Source: Phallus indusiatus
Lineage: Eukaryota; Basidiomycota; Agaricomycetes; Phallales; Phallaceae
Assembly: GCA_027605045.1 (NCBI GenBank)
Contig: JAQFWX010000027.1
Coordinates: 372,001 to 436,000 of the forward strand
Direction of reading: 5' to 3'
DNA length: 64,000 nt
A program made the position numbers and the translations under genes. Of the stretch, positions 20,690 through 33,196 are shown piece by piece. The notes under the pieces are model-generated. The model searched no databases. It had not been told where the DNA came from and was given only the letters and a program-made list of their open reading frames with translations. Numbering within the stretch: the stretch's first letter is position 1; every line of letters begins with the position of its first letter.

Positions 20690-23559
20690 ATGAACGGGCT
20701 ACAGTTGCATGAATTGGATGATTCTTTGCCTGGGATATCGTTATCATTGAATCCTTCTGAGGATTATGAACCCTCTTCGACACTTCAATATGTCAACTCT
20801 CAGCTGGTCGCGCACGGCTTTGCGCGTGCCCCGGGGCTTTCAATAGACGGAATATCTAATGAGGATGGTCAGAAGCTCGTAAAGTGTCTCATGGCTATGT
20901 TGAGTCAACGCATGGTATTATGTTTGGTCTTCACCATTCCAACTCAAAGTTAGCTAACGGTATGACCGTTCTGTTTTCAGGAGGATGTTAATCAGACTGA
21001 ACAACTCGGATCAAAGTTACGCACTATAAGCTATGAGCATGAACGTCTACAGTCGTTTAATAAATCAGAACAAGAAAAAGCTGCCAACGCGGAACGTGAA
21101 ATGACTCTTTTCAAAAGCAAACTAGCGTGTGTACCTTCCGGACCTGTAACATCGCCTGTTCACATAATTGACTCCCAACACAGAGCCTCACAGCGTTCTC
21201 ATACAGCAGAAGTAGCAGCGCACAAACAAACGGCGGCCGAATCACAACGTCTTCGGACCGCATTGCAGTATCTTCGAACAACGACTCAAAACGAGCTGAA
21301 AAGAAAAGAGAAGGAGCTCGAACGAACTTTGGAACGTTGGAGCAAAATATCTGATTCTCAAGCGAAACTAAGTACAACTGGTGTCGGTTTGCACTGTGCT
21401 AATTTAGCTGCTCCATGCGAGCAACTGATGGGAAAAGGATTGATGGAAGAAGCCCTTGAACAGGCCGAGGAAGCTCGTGTTGAACTCATGAAAGAGAACG
21501 AAGGTTTTAGATCCGTTCTGCTTGGAACCGCGCATGCCTTACAAACTATTATCCACAACATCAAAAAGCAAGATCAAGATGCACATATACCTGAGGCAAG
21601 TCGATGCTCGTCGAGATACGCCACTGTTTCGTGCTCATCTTTGTTTCACAGCTCTCTCTCCTAACACCCACCGCCGTTTTTGCTCCCCCGACATCATGCC
21701 TTACACATCCCGAGAATGCTCATCTCAAAATCAAAGAACTGATAACTAATCTGAAAGATGTAGTCGCGGATGCTCAACAAAGAGATCTGCTTCCCCAAAA
21801 AGAAGCTATGTTATCCGATCAGGAGGTGACCAAACTGCAACAGACCATTGAAACACTCCGTTCAGAACTGGGTATATAATGTGCATCGCCTCTGTTCGTG
21901 ATTAGTTGATTGATACTTTCGCAGATGCCCTTCGAAACAATAAAACTAAAGCCCAAGTGGTTTTTGATCAATATACTAAATACATATCAGGCCAAAAACG
22001 CGAGCGTGGACTGCAAGAAACCCTGAACATGATGAACGACACTGAACTCGAGAAGCGCTCTCAGCAGTTGGAAGTGGAGAGGAAGAAGTTTACAGAGGCT
22101 ACGATTAAACTTGGACGTGAAAGGTCTGAATTAGAAGTGAGAATGATTTTTTTTTCGTGCTCTCTCATGTCTTGATTTTTTATTTAATCTAGACGGAACG
22201 TCGACGTTTCTTTGAAGAAAAAAGATGCTGGGAGGCTGATCGAATTCTGGCCGAACTTCCACCCAACCCCTCTAAAGAAGATCCAGACCTGATACCGTCC
22301 CCTAAAAGAAGCTTTACAACGAAGCCAGCTTCTCCCAAACGACACGGTATAACGGAATACGCTGTAAAAGCTGCCAAACGTAGTGGCATAAGTAAATCAC
22401 CAGTGAAGAAAAGGTCCAAGACGATACACAAAGAAAATAAGGTCTCTGTTAATCACCGGCCTAAAATGAGCGTGGATGGCAAAGTAGCTAAAGAAATGGA
22501 GAAACTTCACGAATCGGGGGTCGAACAAGCTATTTCAAGTGACTCGTCAAAACCACTTGATCCTGTCGAGGCGAAAAGGACACTTTCGGAACTTTTTCCT
22601 CGGGCTTTAGAATCTCGAATACAACGGCATCCATCCAAAGACTGCAAACCGACAATGCCTTTGGTTATACCAACGAGTTTCACTTTGCCGCCGCCTTCTC
22701 CTGGATCCTCGCTTTCTCTTCAGCCGCTTGTTATACCGATTTCATCTTCGTTGGCAGAATTCCCCCCTCTTGACGTACCCTTTTCTTCAACGCCTCTTCC
22801 AACCTCCTCAACCTCAACTTCGACCGCGAAGCCTTCAACTGCTGCTCCTTCAATTTCGACTTCCGCTCCAGCATCTAGTTCGTCTAACTTTGACAAGATA
22901 CCACTTATATCAGCCCAGCCCACAATACCCTCAGTACCGTCTAGACCCCATCACGATTTTCCTTCGCCAAGAACACCGCGTGGTGTACTGAATGTCGGCC
23001 TGAATGGAGTGAAAAAACATGACTATAGTCCTGCAAAACCATCTCCTTTATCCAGAATCTTGATGATTGCTGATTCTCCTTCATCACCTGATGGATTAAT
23101 GGGCACGATAGAGGAGGAGGAAGAGGAAGAAGAGAATATCATGGAAGAGACACTCAAGCTCGATAAACCTGAGAAACTTAAAGCGACTAAAGCGACTAAG
23201 CTAGACTTCGAGGTTGACGTGAATCCCCTCCGGCGAAAACCGAAGTGGTCGGGTCGCACAGTAGAAAACCCGCCGCAAAGGACAAAAAGACTAGACCCGA
23301 AAGTAAGGCAGCAACGGCAGAGAAAGAAAATGTTGGGGTTACTTTAAGCAAGACGAACCCGGCGATTAATGAGACAGCAACGAAAGCTAAAGTCAAGGAA
23401 ACTTCTGCGACCGCAGCTTCAAAATCTAAATCCAAGTCAAGCACAACAATCACTAAGACAGAGGCAACATCTCAGGGCCAAATGGTTAAACCGGGTGGTG
23501 CTCGTCGTGTTCCGCTAGGCGCAACTGGCGCAGGAAAGGTTGGCAGCAGGCTACTGTGA
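20690..23559 (+). CDS. ADIP/Msd1 (SSX2IP-like) coiled-coil protein
   Basis: The exons are 20690-20914, 20981-21126, 21184-21595, 21652-21871, 21925-22136 and 22193 onward. The N-terminal two-thirds are coiled coil (SYEHERLQSFNKSEQEKAANAERE, ALQYLRTTTQNELKRKEKELERTLERW), matching my memory of the afadin/alpha-actinin-binding family, whose fission yeast member Msd1 anchors microtubules at the spindle pole body. The C-terminal third is proline/serine-rich and then strongly basic. Intron 21596-21651 starts GCAAGT and is needed to reach the next exon in frame. Near 23230 the reading frame shifts: KENVGVTLSK continues only in another frame. The shift is either a 62-nt intron (about 23220-23281) or a 2-nt frameshift. 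Function is inferred from the family. Confidence 0.65.
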
Positions 23560-23789
23560 ACTTACTCTCCAAAGCATCGTTCTCCTATTTCTTCTTTTCA
23601 CAAAAAACTTGTTACCCCTTTTCACGTCAGTCATAAAGCATGGATAAGCTTCTACCGTCATAACTGTATTCATATTGTATCCAATAGTCTAAGATGTTCG
23701 TACATAAGGTCTTAATTTCTACATAACAAACAGATTACGCATGTCAACTTTTCAAGTCCATTATTTTCCAAATCACATAGGACGAGCAT
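23560..23789. other. 3' intergenic between convergent genes
   Basis: Contains the 3' ends of the coiled-coil gene and of phosphoglucomutase; nothing else seen. Confidence 0.5.
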
Positions 23790-25663
23790 TTACTGGGAGG
23801 AGCATTAGAATAAGGCCATCCGGGTCTTAAACAACAACTTACAGTAATAACAGTAGGCTCTTTCCTACCAGTGAATTCTACCAAGTGACTGATGGATAAA
23901 GCCACTTCAATCAAACCTTTGAGACCGTCGGATGTAGATATTGCTACTTGGCTTTCGTCTTTGGTATACTTTTCAATATACATCCGGACAGTGGCACCTT
24001 GACTGCCTGTTCCGCTGAGTCGGAAAACGATCCGACTTCCATCAGTAAAGTTGATTATGTGGCCTTGATTCTTCGACACGCTTCCATCGACTGGATCGGT
24101 ATAGGTGAACGAGGAAATCCCTGCGACAGTAAAAGACTCTTTCGTAGATTCAGACGTATGAGTGGTGTTGTGCAACGATTGCTTGGTAATATGAGCGTTG
24201 AGAGCGTCGATAACTTTCTGAGCATCTTCTGTGGCAAGTTCTTCGTAGTCGTAGCGGGTGAAGAAAGATCGGCCGTATGTCTTGTAATGTCTTTGTAGGA
24301 TGTCGTTGATTCCTACGAATCCACTAGCATTTGGGAATAAATTTTTGTATGAAGGCGAATTGGCCGCGGCGATGATATTGAGCCATGCCACGATGGCCCA
24401 CACACCATCCTTTTCACGAATGTGATCCGATCCTGTACCGAAAGACTCTTCACCGCAAATTGAAAGCCGTCCCGCATCCATTAGATTGCCGAAAAACTTC
24501 CATCCTGTGGGGACTTCGTAAACTTTGAGTCCCTTTTTCTTCGCTACATGGTCTATTGCTTCTGAGGTGGGCATACTTCGAGCGAGACCCTTGACGCCGC
24601 CCTTCTTGAAGTAGGGAATAACATCTGCCCAATCGGCAATGATCGCAACAGAGTCTGAAGGTGTAACAAATGCACCTGCGCCGTATATCATGTTACGATC
24701 ACCATCCCCGTCGCTGGCCGCTCCAAAAGGTATTTTATCCTTCTCCACTGCTTCTACAAGAGTGTGCGCGTAAGTCAGATTGGGATCTGGATGACCGCCA
24801 CCGAAATCAGGTAGAGGTACACAGTTTTGTAGGGATGATTCGGGTAAAGATAATTCGTTGAGGAAAATGGCTTTGGCGTAAGGACCGGTAACTCCGTGCA
24901 AGCCATCGAAAAGCACTTTGAAAGAAGAGGTGTTTTCTAGGAATGATTTGATGAGGGCGAAGTCGAAAATGGAAGTGAGAAGTTCGGTGTAGTCCTTGAC
25001 GGAGTCGATGATGGTTACTTTACTAGCACCATAGGTGAGTGGTTCCGATGTGACTTTGGAGAGGTCGATGTCCTCTCCCTGAAGGATTTTATAGGAATTG
25101 ATTGTCTTGGTTTTAGCGTAGATTGCATCGGTGACATTTTCGGGTGCTGGTCCGCCATTAGAAACGTTATATTTGATTCCAAAATCATTGTCTGGACCAC
25201 CAGGATTGTGACTGGCTGTCAAGAGGATACCACCATCGGCTTTGTATTTCCTGATGATATTACTGGCAGCAGGTGTGGAGAAAATGCCATCCTTTCCAAT
25301 GATGAACTTGGCGACACCATTTGCGGCACCAATTTTAACGATCGTTTGAACCGTAGGTTGGGAGAAGTAACGACCATCTCCACCTACGACTATTGTCTTT
25401 CCCTGTGGAGAGACGGCATCGAAAATGGATTGGATAAAGTTCTCGGTATAATGCTGAAAAGATCTGTAAGTAAACAAATGTACAATGTACAGAAGAAGAA
25501 TAACTCCACCTCTTGTTGGAAGATCTTTACTCTGTTGAACCCATCAGATAAACATGATAGATATTCCGAGATATCAAAGCTCCAACCTTTTCCTCAGCCC
25601 GGAAGTTCCAGGCTTTTGACCATCGAAGGGTTTAGTTTCAACGGTGACGATTTTGTCAGACAT
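23790..25663 (-). CDS. PGM: Phosphoglucomutase, 570 aa, 4 exons
   Basis: This cytosolic enzyme interconverts glucose-1-phosphate and glucose-6-phosphate, linking glycolysis, UDP-glucose supply and glycogen/cell-wall synthesis. The exons are 25663-25587, 25531-25510, 25453-23843 and 23792-23790. The phosphoserine loop TASHNPGG has its serine at about residue 114. The metal loop DGDGDR is near 282-287, the sugar-binding loop CGEESFGTGSDH near 380, and the phosphate-binding RLSGTGSQGATVR lies near the C-terminus. Exon 2 is only 22 nt. The protein should end GRKEPTVIT. A 50-nt intron (23842-23793, GTAAGT to CAG) follows directly, and the last exon is just TAA. Without it the frame runs 33 residues into non-family sequence. 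Assignment is firm. Confidence 0.95.
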
Positions 25664-25974
25664 GGTGGTAACCGCGAAGGACGGTGGTGTAGACAGATGA
25701 GGGACGACAGCCTGAGATGCATAATGTATTTATCAGGTGGGGAGCGACGTCACACTGGTTCTCGAACGTGGGACTCCTGTTGTTAACTTCTGCCATATCA
25801 AGAACACCATCAGTCATGCACAAACTTCGGAAATTTGTCTAAGTAACAAATTTATTTACAGTATCAGTTTACAGTTTTCTTATACAGAAAAAAAGGGTAA
25901 ATATATACAAAAGTATAGCTATATACTGTTTGACAAATTCGGTTTCGGGAGACGGATTATCTTCGACATGAGTT
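25664..25974. other. Intergenic, no gene seen
   Basis: Upstream region of phosphoglucomutase and the 3' flank of the BCS1-like gene. No gene recognised. Confidence 0.5.
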
Positions 25975-28730
25975 TTATGATCCAGTGTCGATGGTAATGG
26001 AAGAACCATAGTCAAAACCGTTTGTTTCTCCCGATTTTTCCAGCAAGGGGGGAGATATAGATCGGATGTTCAGAGAAGACGACGGATCAGCGCCAGAGCT
26101 GATAGAAACAGATGGGTTTACACCATTTGTCAAAGGAGGAATGGCTGATAAAGAACTACCCGGTTCAACTCGGCTTCGTTCTTCAGCAAAGACTCTGCTC
26201 ATTCCTCGCACAAATGCATCGTTCATACCCAATTGTTCTTCAGCTCTCGCTTTCATAATTCGTTCTCGGCGTTTTTCTTCTCGCTGGGCTTTATCCTTCC
26301 TCGCTTGGCGCTCTTTCTCGACCCATTCTTCCACCATCTCTGCGGCATCCAAGGGTCGTAACTTGTGGTCCAATAGGTATCCCTGCAACTCAGCGATTGT
26401 GAATTCGTCAGCAGGGACTTTATCGGCGAACGTCTCGCTCAAAGCTTCCAGCTCTGTTTCGGTGGTTTGTTGCAAGATTGGAAGACCGCCTATAGTTGGG
26501 GCAGACATTTTCTCCGAGGAAGTGCCATTTAGGGTGTATAATGACTTGGGATAGAATCTACGGAAGAGAGATTTGGCTTGGGATTTTGAAGTGAGGGTAT
26601 AAAGGACTTTGCGATCTATTCTCCCTGGACGAAGTAATGCAGGATCAAGGCGGTCTATGTGATTGGTCTTGAAGATACAGTCAGTTTTCAAACGAAATTG
26701 ATTTTTGTGAATAAAGCATTACCGTAGCAAAAAATATTTTTCCTTCCTCTAATCATTTAATTTGCGTCAGACAAGTGGGGCCAGTGCTATTTGTTTAGAG
26801 GGGACACACCTGAGCCAACTCCATCCAAAACATTTAGCAATCCGGACATGGTGATATTTGATCGTGCACCCCATGGGTTCGGCCGATATGCTGGGCTCTG
26901 GTAAGGCCTTCTTCGTCCCATAGGCGGTGGAGGTAACGGAGGTCCCGGTGGTGGCATTGATGAATAGAATAGATCGTCGTCCTCTTCTTCCCGAGAAGGG
27001 AACGCACAATCTATATCCTCGACGAGTAGAATACCATGATGAGGTACAGATGCTACTGCTTGCGCGAGTTGTGTATCGTCCAAGCTATTACAATCTCAAA
27101 AAAGGGAGGCTTACTCAAGTTAACAAAACCACTCACCCTGAAGATGATAGTGAGAGAACGTATATATCTAGTCCGAGTTCTCCAGCCTGATCGGTATTAT
27201 TAGATCAAATGGACTTTTTCGAAAATGTACTACGCACCAATGTATAAACTGTTGAAGCTAGGCGACGATCATAAGGCAAAATACTAACAAAATCAATGTC
27301 GTTGGAACCTACTTTTTCCAGTTCCCGGAGGCCCGTAGAGAAGGTACCCTCGTCTGTGGGGAATGCCAGATTTAACGTACCTATCGTGTAGGAGGGAATA
27401 CTGTGAATAAATACGATACATTCAAAGCACTATGCTTGAGACGTACCAGTCTTCTAGAGCCAGGAACTCGCGTGAATCTTTCAGCAAATTCTCCGCCATA
27501 TTATTATCCAGAACCAGAGACTCAATAGGGCGTCTGTGTTTTGTTTGTATATTACCCCATGACCAAGGTATGGTTGGGTTTCCGGACGGATACTAGAAGC
27601 GGTTAGTTTAGATTAATATTGATAGAAACGCGGCGAATTCCAAACGGACCCCTTGAGAGTATACGGTTACGACGGGTTTCCTGAATATGTGATGAAAAAT
27701 CGGGAATTAAAAAGGCAAAAGGGTAAAGGTTTTTTAGAAAAAAAAAAACACACGTCTTCTCAACGTATTGTAGTCGGCATTCTTCCACAAATGAAAACAA
27801 GGCTTTTGGTTTCCGCGTGTAAATTCTGCGATTTGATTAATCAAGACCCAGGATGACGTTTGTTTTACGGTCACTTACTTTAGATAAAGTATCACAGGAT
27901 ACGATCGCCTGGCTCCAGTCATAGGAGGTGGAGCATAGGCCATCTGATTAGGAAATGGGGTGTCCCAACCCATACCTTTGTTAGGCATCGAGGTGGTAAT
28001 TTCCATCAAATAACCCTTCCAAAGGAAAAACTGTGTTATACTGAAGGCGGGGATGAAATCAACATGATGCTGACGGCTGGTTTCGGTGTGTGCGTTAGGG
28101 ACGACTTTGTCTTCTTCGTTTCCATTTCCGGATCCGGAAGGACTAATGGGGACTGGACCCGAAAGATAGCCAGGATGGTCGACGGAATTAAGGTTTACTT
28201 GGTCCACTCGCCACTTTCGGCTTGAGGTGCGTGATTCGACTTGAAAATCGAATGGCATGCGCCAGACGGCGTGGCTCGTCTTGGAGATTTTTTTTTCAAA
28301 AAAAAGGTTGTTAAGCCTATAAACGGATATTTCAAGAATACGATATGTAACTTACGAGGTATGATACCAGCCACTCATATGTGGGATCGCCTGAACGGAA
28401 TTCACCAGAAACAGAGTAGCGGAAGGTGAACAACGAGAGGAACCACGTGAAGATCCTTCGTCCTGTTTCGATGAAAGAGCCTAGCATGAGTAACTTGATG
28501 CTATCTAGGACAAGTGGATTTGACGAAAGTTGCGCGACTGTCTGTGGCGAGATCCATGCAGAGAGTCCCATGAGGCGGATAAGATAGTTGATTAGATGGA
28601 TAAACTGGTCGAAACCGAGGCCAGACAAGACTGGGATGTGCGATGTGGCGCCATTGAGCAGACCATAACCGTTGTTGCCACCAAAAGTGGCGCCGTCTAG
28701 ACCACTAGCCATGGCAGCGTAGGAGAGCAT
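25975..28730 (-). CDS. BCS1-like AAA ATPase (copy 1), 718 aa, 11 exons
   Basis: The exons are 28730-28356, 28279-27879, 27825-27754, 27680-27650, 27592-27447, 27380-27313, 27257-27238, 27186-27137, 27084-26810, 26748-26723 and 26667-25975; phases all agree. The BCS1_N region precedes an AAA domain with [13 protein letters not shown] (Walker A, about residue 357), [11 protein letters not shown] (Walker B, about 405-416), [37 protein letters not shown] (sensor and arginine finger region) and a charged C-terminal helix. Yeast Bcs1 translocates the folded Rieske protein across the inner mitochondrial membrane. Fungi often carry extra BCS1-like members of unknown role, and this may be one. Insertion of a proline-rich stretch ([14 protein letters not shown]) after Walker B is unusual. 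The N-terminal targeting region is not obvious. Confidence 0.88.
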
Positions 28731-30013
28731 GCGGAAGTGGGTGGCGGAACGCTTTAGTGGGAGAACAATAACAAAAAGGATTATGCGGGTCGCGGATGAC
28801 AAGGGAGGAGAAACTTGATCTTGATGCGTCTAGTTGAGAGCTTCTAATACCAGCGCCGTCTGCCGCTCTGGGTCTGCCTCGAGGCCTATGCGCTTTTTCT
28901 GTTTTTGATTGCAGGAAGACCGATTAATCATGCATTATATGATGTATTATATGACTCGGTAAAAACGCCAATTGCGGGAATTTCAGAATCCCAGACTTGG
29001 TTTGAAGGGCTATGCAAATGTCGTTCGGGTGCGCGCATGCGGCGTGTGGCGCCAAGAGGCAGAATAAATTAGCAAATATATAATTTAATTTACATAATTG
29101 TTCAACTTGCCTTTAGTCTCCCTTGTGTCGAGTGAATCATGACAGTTTGGGAAGAGTGTTCTCACCGTCCGTACTCAGACGACGTCGACAGTGCGCCCGC
29201 GCGCGCTAAATGATATTCCAAATTTATATTTGTTGGAAGAAAGGTCGATTTCGAGGTCGATTTCTTTATGTAAAGACAAGACATGTCCTAGACGGAAATT
29301 GCTGAATGCAGCATTCCCCGCTAACTTTTCCGAGTCACCGTGCCAGCAGGTGTACCGCTTGGTCGAACCGCCTGCCAGAGTGACTCAAGTGAGTCTTCGT
29401 TCGACTATGATTCCGACTCGTCATCGGCGGTCGTGTAAAAATATCCTAGAACTCCTCTTTGCGCAATTTGAATGCCCTTTGGAAATCACAAGCGTCGAAC
29501 CCTAGATGTGTGTGTGGGGGGAAGTGTGATGAACCACTAGTCCCGGCAGCTTCCATGATCACGTCTGGAATCAAGTCTTCTTTCAATGTTTACTCATTCA
29601 TACGTGGTATGTACATAAATTAAATATAATATCTCTTTTGAATCACAGGAAGCAAGGGTGCTACTACTATTACACGTCATGCTCAAAGAATTGATTCAGC
29701 AACCACAAGACTTGAATAAGAAGGGGGAGTAATATTGCAACAGTTTTAACAAGTATGACTAGACAAACAGAGGTGCTCAATTGAGCTAGAGTAGGAACAA
29801 AATAAGTGAAATCAGAAGAAGCGGAACAAAATGTCTAAGAATAGTACATCTAATTATCTATATACAAAAAAAGGAAAGCACTTGAAGGGGGAAGGGGGAG
29901 GGGATTTTCTACAGCACATGTCCAAATTTGAAACCAAATGGAAAAAGAAGTGAGAGTGAGAGTGAGAAAATGTATACACGTAGTAGTATCATATATCGTA
30001 TCCTTCTTTTTTT
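28731..30013. other. Intergenic, no gene seen
   Basis: Promoter of BCS1-like copy 1 and 3' region of the three-module gene. A 315-base frame at 29191-29505 has no ATG start or family resemblance, so I do not call it. A short GTGAGA-type repeat sits near 29950. Confidence 0.5.
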
Positions 30014-31982
30014 TTACTCGATCATACTCCCGAAACGCCAGTACCGGTCCGGAATGGGGAGAATAATTGGTGTTCGTTCGGGATACGGCGGAAGGTAGCA
30101 GTAGTCCGCGGAATGCCTAGAAGGAGATGAAGATGAGGACGTGCCTAGTTTGGAAGCGGGGGGAGGAGTCGGCGAGGGGAACCGGGAAGGAGAAGAAGAG
30201 AAATAGAGACCTAGCGCAGATTTGTACTTGTCTCCTCTCAATTGCTCATCATATTTCCCCAGCGTCAGTCTTGACAGACCGAGTACCGGCGGCGGTGATT
30301 GTTGTTGCTGACGTTGGTGATGATGGTATTGCGAACTGGGTAGTGTGGGTGGTAATGATGGTGGTGGTGGAGGTGGTGGAGGAGGGGGTGGGGGTGACCC
30401 CTCGGGTAGAGGTAAATGCCGCGGGTTTGAGAAAAGGGAAGGCTTGCGACGGAATATAGGGCTCGTAATAGGACTTGATGCGACGCTAGGTGAAGCCGAC
30501 GAGACTGTGCTAAAGGATAAGGGGGGCGGTGACAAGGGCGAAACGGACCGTGAATTGTCCAAAGGTGTCGGGTATTGGCGATAGTTGGCCATGTTGCGAG
30601 GTTGGTGATGATGATGCTGGTGATGCTGATGATGATGCTGATGATGATGCTGTTGTTGTTGCGGAAGAGGGTGGCTGTATTGAAAGTCCATGGGGCGGGG
30701 TTCGAGGATGCGCGGAGGTTCTTCGGCGTCGTCGGAAGAATCGCTAGGGTGGGGCGTCGATGCATTTGATGTTGATGTAGATGAAATGCTTTCAATTGTA
30801 CTGGCTCGTGCACGGAAAAATTGCGGAGGTGGGGGCGGTGTGTTTGGTCTGAGATTATCGAGATGCTGTTAGAGAAAGAAATAATCAGAAAACCAGAGAG
30901 AAGAAAAGAAGAAGATATAGAACAATAATCACGTTATTGCTGCCATACAGACAGAAATCGCGATGTCGCCGCCATGCATGCCAGTCTAAATTATGAATTT
31001 GTCCGATATCTACCCATTTAAGGCAGTTTGCGCATTTAACTCCATTCGAATCGATAGCTGCCACTAGGGGGTCCGATTTCAGGGCAATATATGGATTAGG
31101 GGCGGCGGACGAGGAAGCAGAAGAAGAAGATCGCGGGCCCAACGTGGATTCTGCTACGGATCCAATAACGAGGGTGGACCCCATCGACGCGCCAATTACT
31201 GTTGGTGTTGTTGTTGATGATGAAGATGATGATGAAGATGATGATGATCGCGATGAAGATGATGCTAAAGCTCTTCTGTATTAAGATATAGTGATCAGAA
31301 AAGAAGGATATGGCTTTTTTTTTTTGAATGATGATAAGATTTGACGTACTGTTGTTGTTGTTGCTGTTGTTGCTGTTGTTGATGGCAGGATAGCTTGTGC
31401 TGGGTCCAACAGGAGAGACCATATGCACGACCTTTGCGTAATTTGACATCTTTGTTGCATCTAGCGCAAACGACGCGATCTGGCTCGACGATCTTTGCGT
31501 CTGGGTCGGCCTCAAGATAACTTTTACGTTCTGCAAGGGTTCGGCAGCGCTCCCTTGGCTGTGGACTATGTGGAGCATTTTTAGTACTATGCCGTTACAG
31601 TAGATAGGGAAAACAGTTGCAAGTGTACTGACTCGGTTTCCATGCGGTCGCAGCGCCATCTATGGTCAAGCCAGTGGGCTAGATGATACTGCTTGCCCTT
31701 TTGCAAACGGACTGTCTTTGAGCACCTGGAGCAAGTGACCTGCTCTGGCTGGACATCGCTGGCGTAAGGGTCGCTGAGGAGGAGTTGTCTGCGTTCTTCG
31801 GTTGTGGAAGCTGAGCCTCCTATTTTCGAGAACGAACCTTGCTCATTCTTGGAGGCACCGTACGGAGCATAGCCCGCCAAGATGCGGGGGTTGGTCGACG
31901 GGGCGGTCCTGTGAAAAAAGAGTTTGTAATGACGAACAGCGACGACAACGAAAAAGTGAATAGCTACTCACGTCCTGGGCAT
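30014..31982 (-). CDS. Unknown protein with three C-x2-C-x16-W-x2-H-x3-C modules, 564 aa
   Basis: The exons are 31982-31972, 31908-31629, 31558-31350, 31275-30933 and 30865-30014. Three modules share the pattern C-x2-C-x16-W-x2-H-x3-C, with cysteine pairs CSRC (at 31734-31723), CARC (31467-31456) and CANC (31034-31023). The first two are preceded by a helix-like L..DP.A..V.P..V block. The spacing suggests a zinc knuckle of C2HC type, but the fold is inference. Module 2 is followed by polyglutamine and a polyserine tract. The C-terminal half is low-complexity (His/Gln run QQQQHHHQHHHQHHQHHHH, an 11-proline run, then serine). ATG 31982 was chosen because the 11-nt first exon restores the frame of exon 2. 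It is divergent from BCS1-like copy 2. I do not know the function; a nucleic-acid or protein-binding scaffold is possible. Confidence 0.72.
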
Positions 31983-33196
31983 TGCTTGCTGAGGAGCTGA
32001 AGGAGATAATGGTGCAGATGAGTCTGGCGAACATTGCGCTATTTAATACGCCTTGGTTCCTCTCTCTAAATAAAAATATAAATATAAAATATAAAATATA
32101 AGGCAGAGAGCAGTAGCCCATCCAACGCCACGGTCCGACATTTTTCCAATGCATCGCCGAAGGCTGGTGGTATACCGTGTTTCGAGGAGTCACGTGATGT
32201 CAAGTTTCGATTGTATCCTTGGTTCCAAACTACGTTCATAGTACATTATTTATGACCAGTATTACTATTGCGAGTAATTTATCATGACCCGCGTTCTGTT
32301 CTCGAACAACTTCCCTCCGACTCGTCTTTGTTCTCGAACAACTTCATAGTGTTCTGCGATAGGTACACGAATGCAGCGTGTCGAATCGCACACGACTTTA
32401 TTCCGGGTCTACCCATCTTGCTGTCGGTTTCTGCCGTCTCAACATGTCAATGTAGTCATGTATACTTGCACCCCGTCCCCAGCTTGGGAGATCCCAACAG
32501 TTTCCGTCCACTCTCTTCTCCTTATGTTTGTGTCTAGAAGTCACCCTCTTTTTCTTCCCCATGACACACATTACGGTCCATCCCCACGCTCTTCTTCCAT
32601 TTTGTCAAAGGGTTGAGCTGGATAATGGGTCTTCAACTTGCCTGTGTACTGTACTGCTCAATATCATATGGATCGCCTGCCACACTAAAGTATGTACATG
32701 TATGGAATCATGTTCCGCGGCCAGCTCTCCTTCTCCCCAGGGCCGCCAGGTCCTTGGCAGGTCTAAATATATATACATACTACATTGTACATATGTACAT
32801 GCTGATATGTAAAAAAAAAAAAAAACCACTAGTCCTCTTTTATTAGAGGTTAACACGAACAAGCTCAGAGATCTTCCGTGAAAACTAGACTCCCAAATCC
32901 GAGATCAATCATCCTCAGCTCAATTATCGGTTCAAATTTTAGGCCATAATCGATGGTCCCGTCTTCCAATGTCCTGTCCTTCCTCTGCATTTTCACTATA
33001 CATATGTACATACATACTGATGAAACGCCCAAATAATCAACTAATCTAAGCGACCGTGTGCCAAGGGCGGCGGCAGTGCACACGCTATCCCTTGAAATGC
33101 CACAAGCTGGTCCTGGACATCAACATTTGGCTACATAATCTTTTCTCCCCCTCTCTCCCAGTCACAGTATACATATACTTGAATCCGGATTGATTA
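31983..33196. promoter_or_regulatory. Divergent upstream region with a 17-bp direct repeat
   Basis: Between the three-module gene and BCS1-like copy 2. A 17-base sequence (TGTTCTCGAACAACTTC) is repeated at 32297-32313 and 32329-32345. Each copy holds TTCnnGAA, a heat-shock-element half-pair. No gene is seen. Confidence 0.35.

Noticed and set aside
23744..23789. Read-through C-terminus of phosphoglucomutase
   Set aside because: The family ends at PTVIT, and a canonical intron with a TAA exon explains the frame.
27354..27380. A 27-nt intron (GTACGT to CACAG) before the Walker A of BCS1-like copy 1
   Set aside because: The 27 bases encode YVKSGIPHR, which matches the family and copy 2 (YRASGIPYR). 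The upstream intron simply ends later, at CGATAG.
29191..29505. 105-codon open frame between BCS1-like copy 1 and the three-module gene
   Set aside because: It starts with GTG and has no family pattern or splice context.
30127..30872. Several overlapping plus-strand frames rich in G, V and D
   Set aside because: They are antisense shadows of the low-complexity His/Gln/Pro/Ser C-terminus of the three-module gene.
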